Source: an uncultured Chlorobiaceae bacterium
GTDB lineage: Bacteria; Bacteroidota; Chlorobiia; Chlorobiales; Chlorobiaceae
Length of the DNA stretch: 64,000 nucleotides
Assembly (NCBI GenBank): GCA_903839405.1
Contig: CAIMCD010000025.1
Location: 1 to 64,000, forward strand
Direction: 5' to 3'
Position numbers and translations under genes: made by a program. The notes beneath the pieces are model-generated. The model was not told where the DNA came from. It did not search any database and saw only the letters and a program-made list of their open reading frames with translations. Shown here piece by piece: positions 40,389-50,313 of the stretch; the stretch's first letter is position 1; each line of letters starts with the position of its first letter.

Positions 40389-40425
40389 GCCCCGCGTTTG
40401 ATTTTAGCAGAAATTTACTTTTCTG

Positions 40426-40445
40426 GAATATAGTGAATTGTATTC
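40426..40445. promoter_or_regulatory. Inverted repeat in front of the DUF4258 operon
   Basis: GAATA-N10-TATTC, 38 bases upstream of the DUF4258 start (minus strand). Resembles the sequence at 40546-40563. Possible operator of a toxin-antitoxin module. Confidence 0.35.
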
Positions 40446-40545
40446 AGATTTTTTTTTGCGATGCCGATCATCTCACACGATGAGCAACTGGAGTAGGATG
40501 GTAGTTCATTCCGGCTTTGCTTTTAGGAAAACGTTTTATGAGACC

Positions 40546-40563
40546 GAATATCGTACTATATTC
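40546..40563. promoter_or_regulatory. Inverted repeat, candidate operator of phd-parE
   Basis: Perfect dyad GAATAT-N6-ATATTC, ending 31 bases before the antitoxin ATG at 40595. Phd-type antitoxins bind such dyads in their own promoter. The half-site GAATAT also starts the dyad at 40426. Confidence 0.45.
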
Positions 40564-40594
40564 AGGTTTCGAGAAGCAACGAATCAGGGGGGAG

Positions 40595-40876
40595 ATGAAT
40601 ATTACTACCGACATCAAACCGGTTACCTATCTCAAGGCAAAAGCGGCTGATCTGCTTGATCAGATTAACGATACGCGCCGTCCGGTTATTATTACCCAGA
40701 ACGGTGAGCCGAGAGCGGTGCTTCAGGATCCGAAAAGCTATGAAGAGATGCGCAATGCTCTTGGGTTGCTGAAACTGCTGGCACAGGGTGAAGAGGATAT
40801 CCGTAAAGGCAACCTTCGCTCGCAAGAGGAGCTGTTCAGTGATCTTGAAAGCCTGTTACAAAAGCCCTCCTCATGA
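40595..40876 (+). CDS. Phd/YefM-family antitoxin
   Basis: A 93-residue antitoxin with the Phd N-terminal fold: ITTDIKPVTYLKAKAADLL, then RRPVIITQNGEPRAVLQD, the signature of the family. The C-terminal helix would block the toxin. ATG 40595 is preceded by the strong GGGGGAG ribosome site; upstream frame is not needed. It overlaps parE by four bases (ATGA). The dyad 40546-40563 is a likely operator. Confidence 0.93.
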   Translation: MNITTDIKPVTYLKAKAADLLDQINDTRRPVIITQNGEPRAVLQDPKSYEEMRNALGLLKLLAQGEEDIRKGNLRSQEELFSDLESLLQKPSS

Positions 40877-41202
40877 GTGCAGGCTACAGGGTTCTATGGA
40901 CTGAAGTTGCTGAAAAAGATCTCAGGGAGGTTATAGCCTTTATTGCCGCTGACAATCCGCAGAATGCCCTCTCGGTTCTGGAAAAAATCAGGGATAAAGC
41001 CGCCACGCTCTCCACTTCTCCCGAGCGGGGCAGGGTTGTGCCGGAGCTTCACTCCTGCGGAATTTTTGTCTATCGGGAGTTGATGATCTCCCCCTGGAGG
41101 GTTTTGTACCGGATCGCCGAACATAACGTCTATGTAACGGCGGTGCTCGACAGTCGCCGTAATGTTGAGGATATTCTTCTGCACCGCCTCATTCAATTGT
41201 AA
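40873..41202 (+). CDS. ParE/RelE-family toxin
   Basis: A 109-residue toxin with the fold signatures VLWTEVAEKDLREVIAFIAADNPQNAL, SPERGRVVPEL and ISPWRVLYRIAEHNVYVTAVLDSRRN. The PWRVLYRI segment is typical of ParE-like DNA gyrase poisons rather than RelE mRNA interferases, but the distinction cannot be made safely. Coupled to the Phd antitoxin. Its 3' end is partly duplicated at 39744-39799. Confidence 0.92.
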   Translation: MSAGYRVLWTEVAEKDLREVIAFIAADNPQNALSVLEKIRDKAATLSTSPERGRVVPELHSCGIFVYRELMISPWRVLYRIAEHNVYVTAVLDSRRNVEDILLHRLIQL

Positions 41203-41246
41203 CCTCTTTTGACCGTTACCCATCATTTACCCGGTAACCGCCCTTC

Positions 41247-41618
41247 TCAGGCGGGTTTATCTCCTGTGCAAAGCTCTTTTTTAACACCCTTCTCATCCAG
41301 GCAAACAAAGGTGATGTTGGTGCTGAAGGCCAGAACCTTCTCGCCGCGTTCGATACTTTTTTTGTAAACGTGGACGGTGTACTCAATTGAGGTGTGGCCG
41401 ATTTTGCTTTTTTCGGTCACAAAGCGCAGAATGGTGCCGCCCCGTATGCTCTTTTTAAACTCCACCTTGTCCATGCCCACCGTCACAAAGTTGCAGCCGG
41501 GATAATCGAGTGAAACGGTAATGTAGCCGATTTCGTCAATCCATTTGAGCAGGTTGCCGCCAAAGAGAAAGCCGTAATGGTTGAGGTGTTCGGGTAAAAC
41601 AAGTTTATAGGTTTCCAT
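41247..41618 (-). CDS. Acyl-CoA thioesterase (hotdog fold)
   Basis: A 123-residue hotdog protein of the YciA/4HBT-2 (acyl-CoA hydrolase) type: [22 protein letters not shown] contains the N/D-containing helix motif, followed by [20 protein letters not shown]. It hydrolyses acyl-CoA thioesters. ATG 41618 is chosen because the upstream extension is proline-rich and lacks homology pattern. It sits between the ParE module and the divergent YyaL gene, inside the otherwise defence-rich segment. Confidence 0.88.
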   Translation of the reverse strand: METYKLVLPEHLNHYGFLFGGNLLKWIDEIGYITVSLDYPGCNFVTVGMDKVEFKKSIRGGTILRFVTEKSKIGHTSIEYTVHVYKKSIERGEKVLAFSTNITFVCLDEKGVKKELCTGDKPA

Positions 41619-41813
41619 TGGGTTGAAGTCTGGTGAAAAAAGCAGTTGCTGGTAGCAAGGTAGCAATTTTATACCCGGTTCTGAAACAGGATGGAGAGGT
41701 GGGCGCACCTCTTGTTGCAGGCATACAGAACTTTCAGTTGCTCATCAAGGGTTTGCATAGTAATTGTTTATCAATTTTGTCGTTATACACTTATGACCCA
41801 GCGAGATAAAGCC

Positions 41814-43931
41814 ATGAACCGGCTTGGCCGTGAAAAAAGCCCCTATCTTTTGCAGCATGCTCACAATCCTGTGGATTGGTTTGCATGGAAAGAGGAGGCT
41901 TTTGAAAAGGCAAAGCGTGAGAATCTGCCACTCTTTCTCTCTGTGGGCTATTCCACCTGCCACTGGTGCCATGTGATGGAACGGGAGTCGTTTGAAAACC
42001 CTGAAATAGCTGAACTGCTGAACCGTTATTTTGTACCGGTCAAGGTTGATCGTGAAGAGCTTCCCGACCTCGACCGCCTCTATATGGAGTATGTGCAGTC
42101 AACTACCGGCAGAGGCGGGTGGCCGATGTCTGTTTGGCTTACTCCGGATCGCAAGCCATTTTACGGAGGCACCTACTTTCCCCCCGAAGATCGATACGGG
42201 TTGACGGGTTTTAAAACCATTCTCCTCTCTATTGCCCATCTCTGGCAGAGCGACCGCAAAAAAATCATGGAGGCCTCCGAAACCTTTTTTGCCTCTCTGG
42301 ATTCGCTTTCCGGCCCTGCTCCCCAGGTGCTTCCGGGAGCTGACGAGGCCCAGCGAAGATGCTATGAGTGGCTCGCATCAACTTTTGATCCGCACTTCGG
42401 AGGGTTCGGCTCCGCCCCAAAATTTCCCCGTCCTGTGCTGCTGAACTTTCTTTTTAACCACGCCTACCATACCGGGGAGAAGCGAGCGCTTGAGATGGCG
42501 CTCTTCACCCTGAAAAAAATGGCCGAAGGGGGAATTCACGACCATCTTGCAGTGATTGGCGAAGGGGGCGGCGGGTTTGCCCGCTACTCTACCGATGAGC
42601 GCTGGCACCTGCCGCACTTTGAGAAAATGCTTTACGACAATGCCCAGCTTGCCCTCTCCTATATGGAGGCCTTTCAATGCAGTGGCGACTCTTTCTATAA
42701 AACGGTCGCCGAGGATATCCTTAACTATCTCCTGTGCGATATGGCCTCTCTGGAAGGAGGCTTCTACTCGGCTGAAGATGCCGACAGCCTTGAGGATGCT
42801 GGCAGCAGCGCCAAAAAAGAGGGCGCCTTCTATATCTGGAGTGCCGATGAACTCCAAGAAACGCTTGGTGATGAAACGCTTCTCGAAATTTTCTCCTTCT
42901 TCTACGGTGTTATGCCGGAAGGAAATGTTCTGAACGACCCGCACAGAGAGTTCCGGGACAGAAACATTCTGATGCAGCAGGCTACGGTTGAGGAGACAGG
43001 CGAACAGTTCGGCAAAACAATCGCGGAAGTGAGCGTTGTTCTTGATGAAAGCCGCCGTTTGCTCTACCGGGCAAGGTTAAAGAGGCCAAGACCTTTTCTG
43101 GATGACAAGATTCTGACGGCCTGGAACGCTCTGGCGATCTCTGCCCTGGCAAAAGGGTACCGGGTGCTGGGTTCGGAAAGCTGCCTTGCTGCGGCTAAAA
43201 AAACGGTATCCTTTGTGCTTGACAAACTCTATGACCGCCCGGGTGGCATTCTCTTGCGCCGGTACCGGGAAGGGAGCGCGGCCATTGCCGCCAAGGCTGA
43301 AGATTATGCCTTTTTGGTTCAGGCTCTTATTGATCTCTACGAAGCCTCTTTTGAGCCTCAATACCTACAAACCGCTCTCGAACTTGCTGAACGACAGAAC
43401 ACCCTTTTTTATGACCCGGTTAATGGCGGGTTTTTCAGCACGGCTTCAGATGATTCTACCGTGCCAGTGAGGCTTAAGGAGAGCTATGATGGTGCAGAGC
43501 CTTCGGCCAACTCGATCACGGCTCTGAACCTTTTGCGCCTTGGAGAGATGACCGGAAGGGAGGAGTTTACCCTCAAGGCCGAAGAGACTTTCCGTGCATT
43601 CGGTACCACGCTTGCTGAAAGCCCGCACGTTCTGCCCCAAATGCTGGTGGCCCTGAACTTTGCCCGCCACACAAAAAGCCGGATTGTTTTTTCCGGAGAG
43701 TTGCATGATCCCCGGATGGCCCAGCTCCGGGCCGTGGTTGACAAGCGCTACCTGCCGGGAACGGTTACCATGCACGCCTCCAGTGAAGTGAAGGCTCTGC
43801 AGCACTTTCCAGAGAGCATAGAGCCCGGAGCCCTTCACCCTCAGGCATCACTCTGCATTGAGCGTACCTGCCAGTTGCCCGAGAGTGACCCGCAACGCTT
43901 CGCCGAGATGGTTGACCGGGAGTTGCTGTAG
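41814..43931 (+). CDS. Thioredoxin-domain protein of the YyaL/SPATA20 family
   Basis: A 705-residue protein. The N-terminal DUF255 thioredoxin-like domain starts [21 protein letters not shown] and has the CxxC-type site STCHWCHVM; a six-hairpin glycosidase-like (alpha/alpha)6 barrel follows ([39 protein letters not shown]). Function in bacteria is unknown; cellobiose epimerase-like folds are related. ATG 41814 fits the family N-terminus; ATG 41793 is seven codons upstream. Widespread housekeeping gene, not obviously linked to defence. Confidence 0.93.
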   Translation: MNRLGREKSPYLLQHAHNPVDWFAWKEEAFEKAKRENLPLFLSVGYSTCHWCHVMERESFENPEIAELLNRYFVPVKVDREELPDLDRLYMEYVQSTTGRGGWPMSVWLTPDRKPFYGGTYFPPEDRYGLTGFKTILLSIAHLWQSDRKKIMEASETFFASLDSLSGPAPQVLPGADEAQRRCYEWLASTFDPHFGGFGSAPKFPRPVLLNFLFNHAYHTGEKRALEMALFTLKKMAEGGIHDHLAVIGEGGGGFARYSTDERWHLPHFEKMLYDNAQLALSYMEAFQCSGDSFYKTVAEDILNYLLCDMASLEGGFYSAEDADSLEDAGSSAKKEGAFYIWSADELQETLGDETLLEIFSFFYGVMPEGNVLNDPHREFRDRNILMQQATVEETGEQFGKTIAEVSVVLDESRRLLYRARLKRPRPFLDDKILTAWNALAISALAKGYRVLGSESCLAAAKKTVSFVLDKLYDRPGGILLRRYREGSAAIAAKAEDYAFLVQALIDLYEASFEPQYLQTALELAERQNTLFYDPVNGGFFSTASDDSTVPVRLKESYDGAEPSANSITALNLLRLGEMTGREEFTLKAEETFRAFGTTLAESPHVLPQMLVALNFARHTKSRIVFSGELHDPRMAQLRAVVDKRYLPGTVTMHASSEVKALQHFPESIEPGALHPQASLCIERTCQLPESDPQRFAEMVDRELL

Positions 43932-44095
43932 AGCGTTTCATTCGCCATCTCACGCCTTTGGAGGCAGTTACCGCGTATGCTTCTGCCGTGGAATTCAGGA
44001 AAAAAGTGTATCATGATTTGAAGCATGACGAGTTAGTAAGCCTTCAACGCTAAAAAGCTCCGTTTTACAACTCCGGAAACAGTTCATACCGTGTT

Positions 44096-44248
44096 ATGAG
44101 TGATATTTTTGTGAGCTATGCCCATCAGGATGAGGTGAGGGTGAAACCAATTGTGGAGCAGCTCGAAAGGCAGGGGTTACCACCCTCACCACCATCTCCC
44201 CTCATTCTTCTTCCCGTTTTATTGTTAGATAGGTTTATCTGTAAATAA
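44096..44248 (+). pseudogene. Truncated TIR-domain gene
   Basis: ATG 44096 opens a 50-codon frame whose first 28 residues (MSDIFVSYAHQDEVRVKPIV, then EQLERQGL) are a typical TIR domain N-terminus; after that the reading becomes proline- and leucine-rich (PPSPPSPLILLP) and stops at 44246-44248. The TIR homology is broken off at about 44180, before the catalytic region. It stands directly upstream of the type I restriction genes and probably marks a recombination or insertion junction. Confidence 0.8.
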
Positions 44249-44441
44249 GGCGTAAAAAAACCATTAGGCTGATAAATATCTTCATAGTTCTCGGGCATTG
44301 CTATAAAATAAATACAGCATGCATGCCACTATCCCGACATAATTATAAATCCCTTACCTATATTAAATACTTGCATTTCCGGTTATAGTCACGGCCAGTT
44401 CGCACTTTGATTCATGAATCTGTACAGGAACAAACAACCCC

Positions 44442-46817
44442 ATGACCCTCAACGAAGCTGATACCAGGGCCAAGCTCATCGATCCGGCTATACATAAACG
44501 AGGTTGGTCCGAAGAGTTTATCAAACGTGAAGAGACCGCCGGAGCAGTTGAAATCATCAACGGCAAAGCACGTCGCCGTTCTCGCGGAAAAATCGACTAT
44601 GTTCTCCGTCTTAAAGTCAACGTTCACACCCAGCCGGTAGCCCTTGCTCTTCTCGAAGCCAAAAAAGAGAGCCTTCCGCCCGGTCACGGTCTTGATCAAG
44701 CCAAAGGTTACGCCGAGTGCCGTCGGCATAATGTCAAATTTGTTTTTTCCTCCAACGGCCATCTCTTCGTTGAGTTTGACTGTTTCACCGGCCTGACTAC
44801 AAAGCCAAAACCAATCAGTGAGTTTCCCGCTCCTGATGAACTCCGTACCCGTTACGAACAAGGCATGGGCTTCACCCTCAACTCACCAGCCGCAAGCCCG
44901 CTGCTCCAGCAATACCCCGGCGGTGAAGGAACCCGACGATACTACCAGGATGCCGCCATCCGTGCAGTCATGGAAAAAATTGCCCAGTGTGCTGAAACCG
45001 GCAAACCAAAACGCGCCCTTCTTTCACTTGCTACAGGTGCAGGCAAAACCTTCATTGCCGTCAACCTGCTCAAACGCCTCTCAGACGCCGGGCAGCTTAC
45101 CCGTGCGCTCTTCGTCTGCGACCGTGACGAACTTCGTTCCCAGGCACTCACCGCCTTCCAGAATGTTTTCGGCTCCGATGCCGCAGAGGTCTATCGCAAC
45201 GCAGACGGCATGAACAATGCAAGGAATGCACGAATTCATATAGCCACCTATCAGACGCTTGGTATAGAAACTGACAACTGCGACGCCTCCTTTCTCACCA
45301 CCTTTTACCCTGAAAACCATTTTACCCACATCGTCATTGACGAATGCCACCGTTCAGCCTGGGGTAAATGGTCGCAGGTACTTACCCGCAACAGTAACGC
45401 CACCCAGATAGGTCTCACAGCAACACCTCGACAGCTCAAGAGCAAAGAAAAGAGCAACGAAGCCGTCAAAGACACCGAAATCACGGCCAACAATATTGCC
45501 TACTTCGGCGAACCGGTTTATGAATATGAAATAGCGCAAGCCATCGAAGACGGCTACCTTGCAGCCTGCGAAATCCGGAAGGGGAGAGTCAATCTTGATG
45601 ATACCGGCATCACGAAAGAGCAAATCATTGCCCGCTCACCGCTGAACGCCCTCACCGGCCAATCCATACAAGAAGAAGAGATTGAAGAGATCTACCGCAA
45701 AACCCAGTACGAACAGCAACTCCTTCTCCCGGACCGTGTTCAGGCAATGTGTCAGGATCTCTTCCGCTACCTTCTCGATAGCGGAGGCCCTGAACAAAAA
45801 AGCATTATTTTCTGTGCCCGCGACAGCCATGCCGACGCAGTTGCCGTCTGCATGAACAACCTTTATGCCCAGTGGTGTACTGCAAACAACCAGCAGCGGC
45901 TTGAAAATTACGCCTTCAAATGCACCGCCGCCAGCAGCGGGAACGACCAGCTCCCTGACCTTCGTGCCTCATCCCGCAGCCACTTTATCGCCACAACCGT
46001 CGATCTCCTCTCCACCGGCGTTGATGTTCCCTGTGTACGCAACATCGTTTTCTTCAAATACCTCAAAAGTCCCATCAGCTTCTATCAGATGATCGGACGC
46101 GGCACCCGCATTGATGTGCTCACAGCAAAACTGATGTTTTGCGTCTACGACTATACCGACGCCTCACGCCTTTTTGGCGAAGACTTCACCACCAAACCAC
46201 CCCGCACCAGTAGCGGGGGAGAAGGCCCGCAACCACCTCTGCCGCCAGAACCGACCATTGTTGTTGAAGGATTTGACGTGCATGTCACCGATGCCGGACG
46301 TTTTATTGTGGTTGATGTTGATGGCCGGGCAATGCCTGTCCCGCTCGAAGAATACAAAGCCAGCCTCGCAGCCCGTCTGGTGCAAGAGGTACACACCATC
46401 GAAGATTTCCGTAACCGCTGGATAGCGCCCCCTACCCGCCGCGAACTGCTCGATGCACTCGTAACCGGCGGGTACAATCCAAATGTTGTCCGTATGGTTG
46501 ACGGCAAAGGAGAATACGACCTCTACGATGTCCTTGCCGAACTTGGCTGGGGCCTCAACCCCCGCACCCGTCATGACCGCGCGCTCGCCTTCACCTATAA
46601 AAACGAAGACTGGCTCAACTCCATGCCAAAGCCCGCAGCAGCCACACTCCGCGCCCTTGCCAGCCAGTTTGAACGTGGAGGAATTGACGGTCTCGAAAAT
46701 TCGCATATCTTCCAGACGCCGGAAGTCAAAGCCGCCGGCGGAGTGGCAGCCCTGAAAACAGCAGGCAACCCCCGCGAGCTCTATAATGAAACCAAAGCAA
46801 GGATGTTCGCTGCATGA
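44442..46817 (+). CDS. hsdR: Type I restriction endonuclease subunit R
   Basis: HsdR translocates DNA and cuts it when the complex meets unmethylated sites. The 791 residues start with a nuclease domain (Asp52 in GKIDYVLRL and the ExK motif at Glu72-Lys74 in LLEAKKE), then an SF2 helicase with Walker A SLATGAGKTFIA, DECH box in HIVIDECHRSAWG, and TGLTATPRQ. The C-terminal part (LEEYKASLAARLVQEVHTIE) looks like the EcoEI-type domain, so it belongs to a type ID-like group. It overlaps hsdS by four bases. First gene of the R-S-M operon. Confidence 0.95.
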   Translation: MTLNEADTRAKLIDPAIHKRGWSEEFIKREETAGAVEIINGKARRRSRGKIDYVLRLKVNVHTQPVALALLEAKKESLPPGHGLDQAKGYAECRRHNVKFVFSSNGHLFVEFDCFTGLTTKPKPISEFPAPDELRTRYEQGMGFTLNSPAASPLLQQYPGGEGTRRYYQDAAIRAVMEKIAQCAETGKPKRALLSLATGAGKTFIAVNLLKRLSDAGQLTRALFVCDRDELRSQALTAFQNVFGSDAAEVYRNADGMNNARNARIHIATYQTLGIETDNCDASFLTTFYPENHFTHIVIDECHRSAWGKWSQVLTRNSNATQIGLTATPRQLKSKEKSNEAVKDTEITANNIAYFGEPVYEYEIAQAIEDGYLAACEIRKGRVNLDDTGITKEQIIARSPLNALTGQSIQEEEIEEIYRKTQYEQQLLLPDRVQAMCQDLFRYLLDSGGPEQKSIIFCARDSHADAVAVCMNNLYAQWCTANNQQRLENYAFKCTAASSGNDQLPDLRASSRSHFIATTVDLLSTGVDVPCVRNIVFFKYLKSPISFYQMIGRGTRIDVLTAKLMFCVYDYTDASRLFGEDFTTKPPRTSSGGEGPQPPLPPEPTIVVEGFDVHVTDAGRFIVVDVDGRAMPVPLEEYKASLAARLVQEVHTIEDFRNRWIAPPTRRELLDALVTGGYNPNVVRMVDGKGEYDLYDVLAELGWGLNPRTRHDRALAFTYKNEDWLNSMPKPAAATLRALASQFERGGIDGLENSHIFQTPEVKAAGGVAALKTAGNPRELYNETKARMFAA

Positions 46818-48055
46818 GTAGTACTACCAGGGATATTGATCAACTGTCAGAGATAAAAGAACTTCCGGAAGGGTGGCGATGGGTCAGGCTGGGGGAGGTG
46901 TGTAACAAGCATACCGGCATTCGAGATCCACGAATAGAGCCAGATACTATTTTTCAGTATGTTGATATTTCCAGCGTTTGCAACAGCAAGAAATGTATTA
47001 CTGTGGCAAAGTCAATTCTTGGTAAAGATGCGCCCAGTAGAGCTCGTCAGATAATTCGATTTAACGATGTTATTGTTGCTACGACGCGCCCGAATTTGAA
47101 CGCAGTTGCTCAAGTTCCCAAAGAATTGGACAATCAAATTTGCAGTACGGGTTTCTGTGTACTACGCGCAGGTGAGTCAATCTTACCAGAATATCTTTTT
47201 GCTTTCGTTTGTTACGAGTTATTTGTTGATGCCTTATCTGATTTTGTTAAAGGTGCGTTATATCCAGCAGTCAATGATGGGCAAGTATTGGCCCAACATA
47301 TCCCTCTCCCTCCACTACCCGAACAACAGCGCATTGCAGCAATCCTCAAAGAGCAGATGGCGGCAGTGGATAAGGCTCGAACAGGAGCACAGGAGCGCCT
47401 GAGAGCAATCAAAGCCCTTCCCGCTGCATTTCTACGCCAGATATTACCCGATCCCGGTCAACCTCTTCCTGATGGGTGGAGATGGGCCAAGCTTGGTGAG
47501 GCGTGTGTGCCAGATCGAAAGATTGTTGAACCGAATACGTCTCACGCTAAGTCGCTCAATTATTATAGTCTGGAACACATTGAAAGTGAGACAGGAAGAA
47601 TATTGAAAATTCCAAATGATCAGCCTGAAGATGAAGGAAAAAGCATGACTTTCCAGTTTGACCAGCGTCATGTGCTTTATGGAAAATTGCGGCCATACCT
47701 CAACAAGGTTGCGTTACCGTTTTCTTCCGGTCGTTGTACGACTGAGATGATCCCATTATTACCTTGCGAAGGAATTGATCGTATTTTCTTGGCATGGCTT
47801 CTTCGACGACAAGAAACTGTTGAATTCGCTATGCAGGGAAAGACGGGTTCTCGAATGCCAAGAGCCGATATGGATAGTCTTTTAATGCTTAAAATTCCTC
47901 TCTCGACATTTCCACAACAGAAGCGGATTGTCGCACTCATCAGCGAACAAATAGCAGCAGTGGAGAAAGCCCGCATAGCGGCTGAAGCGGAACTGAAAGC
48001 AATAAACACCCTGCCGGCAGCGTTGCTGCGACGGGCATTCAACGGAGAACTTTGA
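46814..48055 (+). CDS. hsdS: Type I restriction specificity subunit S
   Basis: HsdS sets the bipartite DNA target of the complex. The 413 residues hold two target recognition domains, each followed by a conserved helical spacer: first LPPLPEQQRIAAILKEQMAAVD and a second STFPQQKRIVALISEQIAAVE, with a linker that repeats LPDGWRWAKLGEACV. The two domains are dissimilar, as expected for a bipartite asymmetric site. It overlaps hsdR by four bases and precedes hsdM by three. The target sequence cannot be read off. Confidence 0.94.
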   Translation: MSSTTRDIDQLSEIKELPEGWRWVRLGEVCNKHTGIRDPRIEPDTIFQYVDISSVCNSKKCITVAKSILGKDAPSRARQIIRFNDVIVATTRPNLNAVAQVPKELDNQICSTGFCVLRAGESILPEYLFAFVCYELFVDALSDFVKGALYPAVNDGQVLAQHIPLPPLPEQQRIAAILKEQMAAVDKARTGAQERLRAIKALPAAFLRQILPDPGQPLPDGWRWAKLGEACVPDRKIVEPNTSHAKSLNYYSLEHIESETGRILKIPNDQPEDEGKSMTFQFDQRHVLYGKLRPYLNKVALPFSSGRCTTEMIPLLPCEGIDRIFLAWLLRRQETVEFAMQGKTGSRMPRADMDSLLMLKIPLSTFPQQKRIVALISEQIAAVEKARIAAEAELKAINTLPAALLRRAFNGEL

Positions 48056-48058
48056 TAT

Positions 48059-49840
48059 ATGGCACGTGGTCGAAAGAAAAACAGTGATGGAACAACCCAG
48101 AGTAATGGCAACGGTAAAAAACACGCTACACAGCAATCGGTAGATCAGGCGGTAAAAAGTATCTGCGACATCATGCGCAGGGGGAACTGTGCCGGAGCCA
48201 TGCAGTATGTACCAGAGCTGACCTGGCTTCTCTTTTTGCGCATTCTAGATGAAAAAGAGCTGCAGGAAGAGCAGAATGCCGAAACAATAGGGGTTGCCTT
48301 TCGCCCCTCGTTGCAATATCCCTATCGCTGGCGCGACTGGGGAGCTCCTCTTGATACCCTGCCTGAAGGCGAGACCAACAAACGCCATGAATTGCAGGAG
48401 GCGCCGCAGAACACCTTTTTCAGCTTCATCAACGGTGAACTACTCCCCAATCTCAAGGAGCTCAAGAACCGTCCTGATGCCTCTGCCCGTCAGAAGGTGA
48501 TCAGTGAAATCATGACCGGTGTTGAACGGGTTCGTATTGATACCGAAAAGAACTTTCTCGACGTGCTCGACAAGGTGCATCAGCTCGCAACCGAAGCCAT
48601 CGACAAAACACATGTCTTCACCCTCTCGCAGGTCTACGAAGGACTGCTGCTGAAAATGGGCGAAAAAGGCAACGATGGCGGCCAGTTCTTCACGCCCCGT
48701 CAGGTTATCAAGGCAATGGTGCAGGTTATCGATCCCCGCATTGATGAAACCATCTATGATCCCAGTTGTGGAACCGGCGGCTTTCTTGCTCAAAGCTTCG
48801 AACACATTGAAGAAGCTCTTCGTACCGACGCCACCGCCGAACAGCTCGAATCGCTCAAACAGCGCTCCTTCTGGGGCCGGGAGAAGGAGAATCTCATCTA
48901 CCCGATTGCCCTTGCCAATCTGGTGCTACACGGTATCGACAAGCCCAACCTCTGGCATGGCAACACCCTCACCGGCCAGGAAACCTACGGCGGCCTCTTT
49001 GAAAACGCACCGCAAACATTCGACGTAATCCTCACCAATCCCCCCTTTGGTGGCAAGGAAGGCAAAGACGCTCAAACCAGCTTCGACTACAAGACCGGAG
49101 CAACGCAGGTACTTTTTCTCCAGCATATTATTCGCAATCTTCGAAATGGCGGACGTTGCGGCATCGTGCTTGACGAAGGTCTGCTCTTCCGCGCAAACGA
49201 AGATGCCTTTGTCAAAACCAAACGCAAACTGCTTGACGATTGCGACCTCTGGTGTATCGTCAGCCTTCCTGGAGGCGTATTCACCGCCGCCGGTGCAGGC
49301 GTCAAAACCAACCTCCTCTTTTTCACCAAAGGCCAGCCCACAAGAAAGATTTGGTACTACGACCTCAGCAGTATCAAAGTCGGCAAAAAAACACCCCTGA
49401 CCATAAAAACCTTCGAAGAGTTCTTCCGCCTTCTTCCGGAACGTGCAAGCAGCGAACTCTCCTGGACCATCAACATGGACGAGCGCAAACACAAAGCCGC
49501 AGAAGAGGCCAGGCCATTCAAGGAAAAATCAACCATTGCCAGCCAGAACGCAGCACAACTCAACGAACAGTTGAAAGAGCTGAAAAAAACCTTTACCAGA
49601 AAGAACGAGGTCATCGAAGAGGCTGAAAAAATGATAGCCGATCTCACCCGCGAAGCGAGAACCCATGCCGCCAAAGCCAAAGAGATCGAGGACGCAGTCT
49701 ACGACCTCAAAGCCGTCAACCCGAATAAAAAAGCCGATATAGACGATCGCACCCCCGAAGATCTTCTCGACATCATCGAAACCAAAGGTCGTGAAATCGC
49801 CGAAGCGCTTTCACAACTTAAAAATGTTTCTTTTCAATAA
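48059..49840 (+). CDS. hsdM: Type I restriction modification methyltransferase subunit M
   Basis: HsdM methylates adenine within the target, protecting host DNA. The 593 residues carry motif I (DPSCGTGGFLAQS) and motif IV NPPFGG of N6-adenine methyltransferases, with an HsdM_N helical domain in front and a long charged C-terminal coiled-coil tail (about 480-590) that would contact HsdS. It is the last gene of the hsdR-hsdS-hsdM operon, an order less usual than R-M-S. A HigB-like toxin gene begins about 130 bases later. Confidence 0.95.
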   Translation: MARGRKKNSDGTTQSNGNGKKHATQQSVDQAVKSICDIMRRGNCAGAMQYVPELTWLLFLRILDEKELQEEQNAETIGVAFRPSLQYPYRWRDWGAPLDTLPEGETNKRHELQEAPQNTFFSFINGELLPNLKELKNRPDASARQKVISEIMTGVERVRIDTEKNFLDVLDKVHQLATEAIDKTHVFTLSQVYEGLLLKMGEKGNDGGQFFTPRQVIKAMVQVIDPRIDETIYDPSCGTGGFLAQSFEHIEEALRTDATAEQLESLKQRSFWGREKENLIYPIALANLVLHGIDKPNLWHGNTLTGQETYGGLFENAPQTFDVILTNPPFGGKEGKDAQTSFDYKTGATQVLFLQHIIRNLRNGGRCGIVLDEGLLFRANEDAFVKTKRKLLDDCDLWCIVSLPGGVFTAAGAGVKTNLLFFTKGQPTRKIWYYDLSSIKVGKKTPLTIKTFEEFFRLLPERASSELSWTINMDERKHKAAEEARPFKEKSTIASQNAAQLNEQLKELKKTFTRKNEVIEEAEKMIADLTREARTHAAKAKEIEDAVYDLKAVNPNKKADIDDRTPEDLLDIIETKGREIAEALSQLKNVSFQ

Positions 49841-49969
49841 AGTTTAAGAATGGTGTTATCTGCTATGAGAGAAATAAGTAAGATAGTTTCTATGTAATAT
49901 TTTGAATAGCTTGAGAGAGTTATCTTTTTTTGATGAGTAGAAAGTGTTAATAATTTTATTAAATTATTG

Positions 49970-50311
49970 ATGGACATTTCGTTTGAGAGTAAAGATCTGA
50001 GGAAATACGCACATGATGATCGTTTGGCAGTCCGTAAACTTGGATCGAGAAGAGCAGAGCTCTTCAAGCAACGGCTCGATGACCTGAGAGCAGCAGAAAC
50101 TCTTGAAGATGTCCGCCACCTCCCGGGGCATTACCATGAACTTATTGAAGATCGTAAAGGCCAATGGTCGTGTAATCTGGACCATCCTTATCGGTTGATT
50201 TTCGTGCCTCATGAGAACCCGATTCCTGCGAACAAGCATGCACAATACATCTGGCTCGAAATCAAGGGTGTAGAAATTGTTGAAATCGTGAACTATCACA
50301 AAGAGGGTTAA
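49970..50311 (+). CDS. HigB-like (RelE-type) toxin
   Basis: A 113-residue protein. It contains the core RRAELFKQRLDDLRAAETLED, GHYHELIEDRKGQWSCNLDHPYRLIF and EIVEIVNYHKEG, matching the HigB/RelE family of ribosome-dependent endoribonucleases. ATG 49970 is chosen over the TTG one codon before. It precedes the antitoxin by two bases, the typical toxin-first order of HigBA. The AT-rich 100 bases upstream probably hold the promoter. Confidence 0.9.
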   Translation: MDISFESKDLRKYAHDDRLAVRKLGSRRAELFKQRLDDLRAAETLEDVRHLPGHYHELIEDRKGQWSCNLDHPYRLIFVPHENPIPANKHAQYIWLEIKGVEIVEIVNYHKEG

Positions 50312-50313
50312 AA

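Noticed and set aside
43932..44441. tRNA gene as the insertion site of the defence island.
   Set aside because: No cloverleaf or T-loop GTTCGA-type sequence was found in this gap or in the other gaps of the island.
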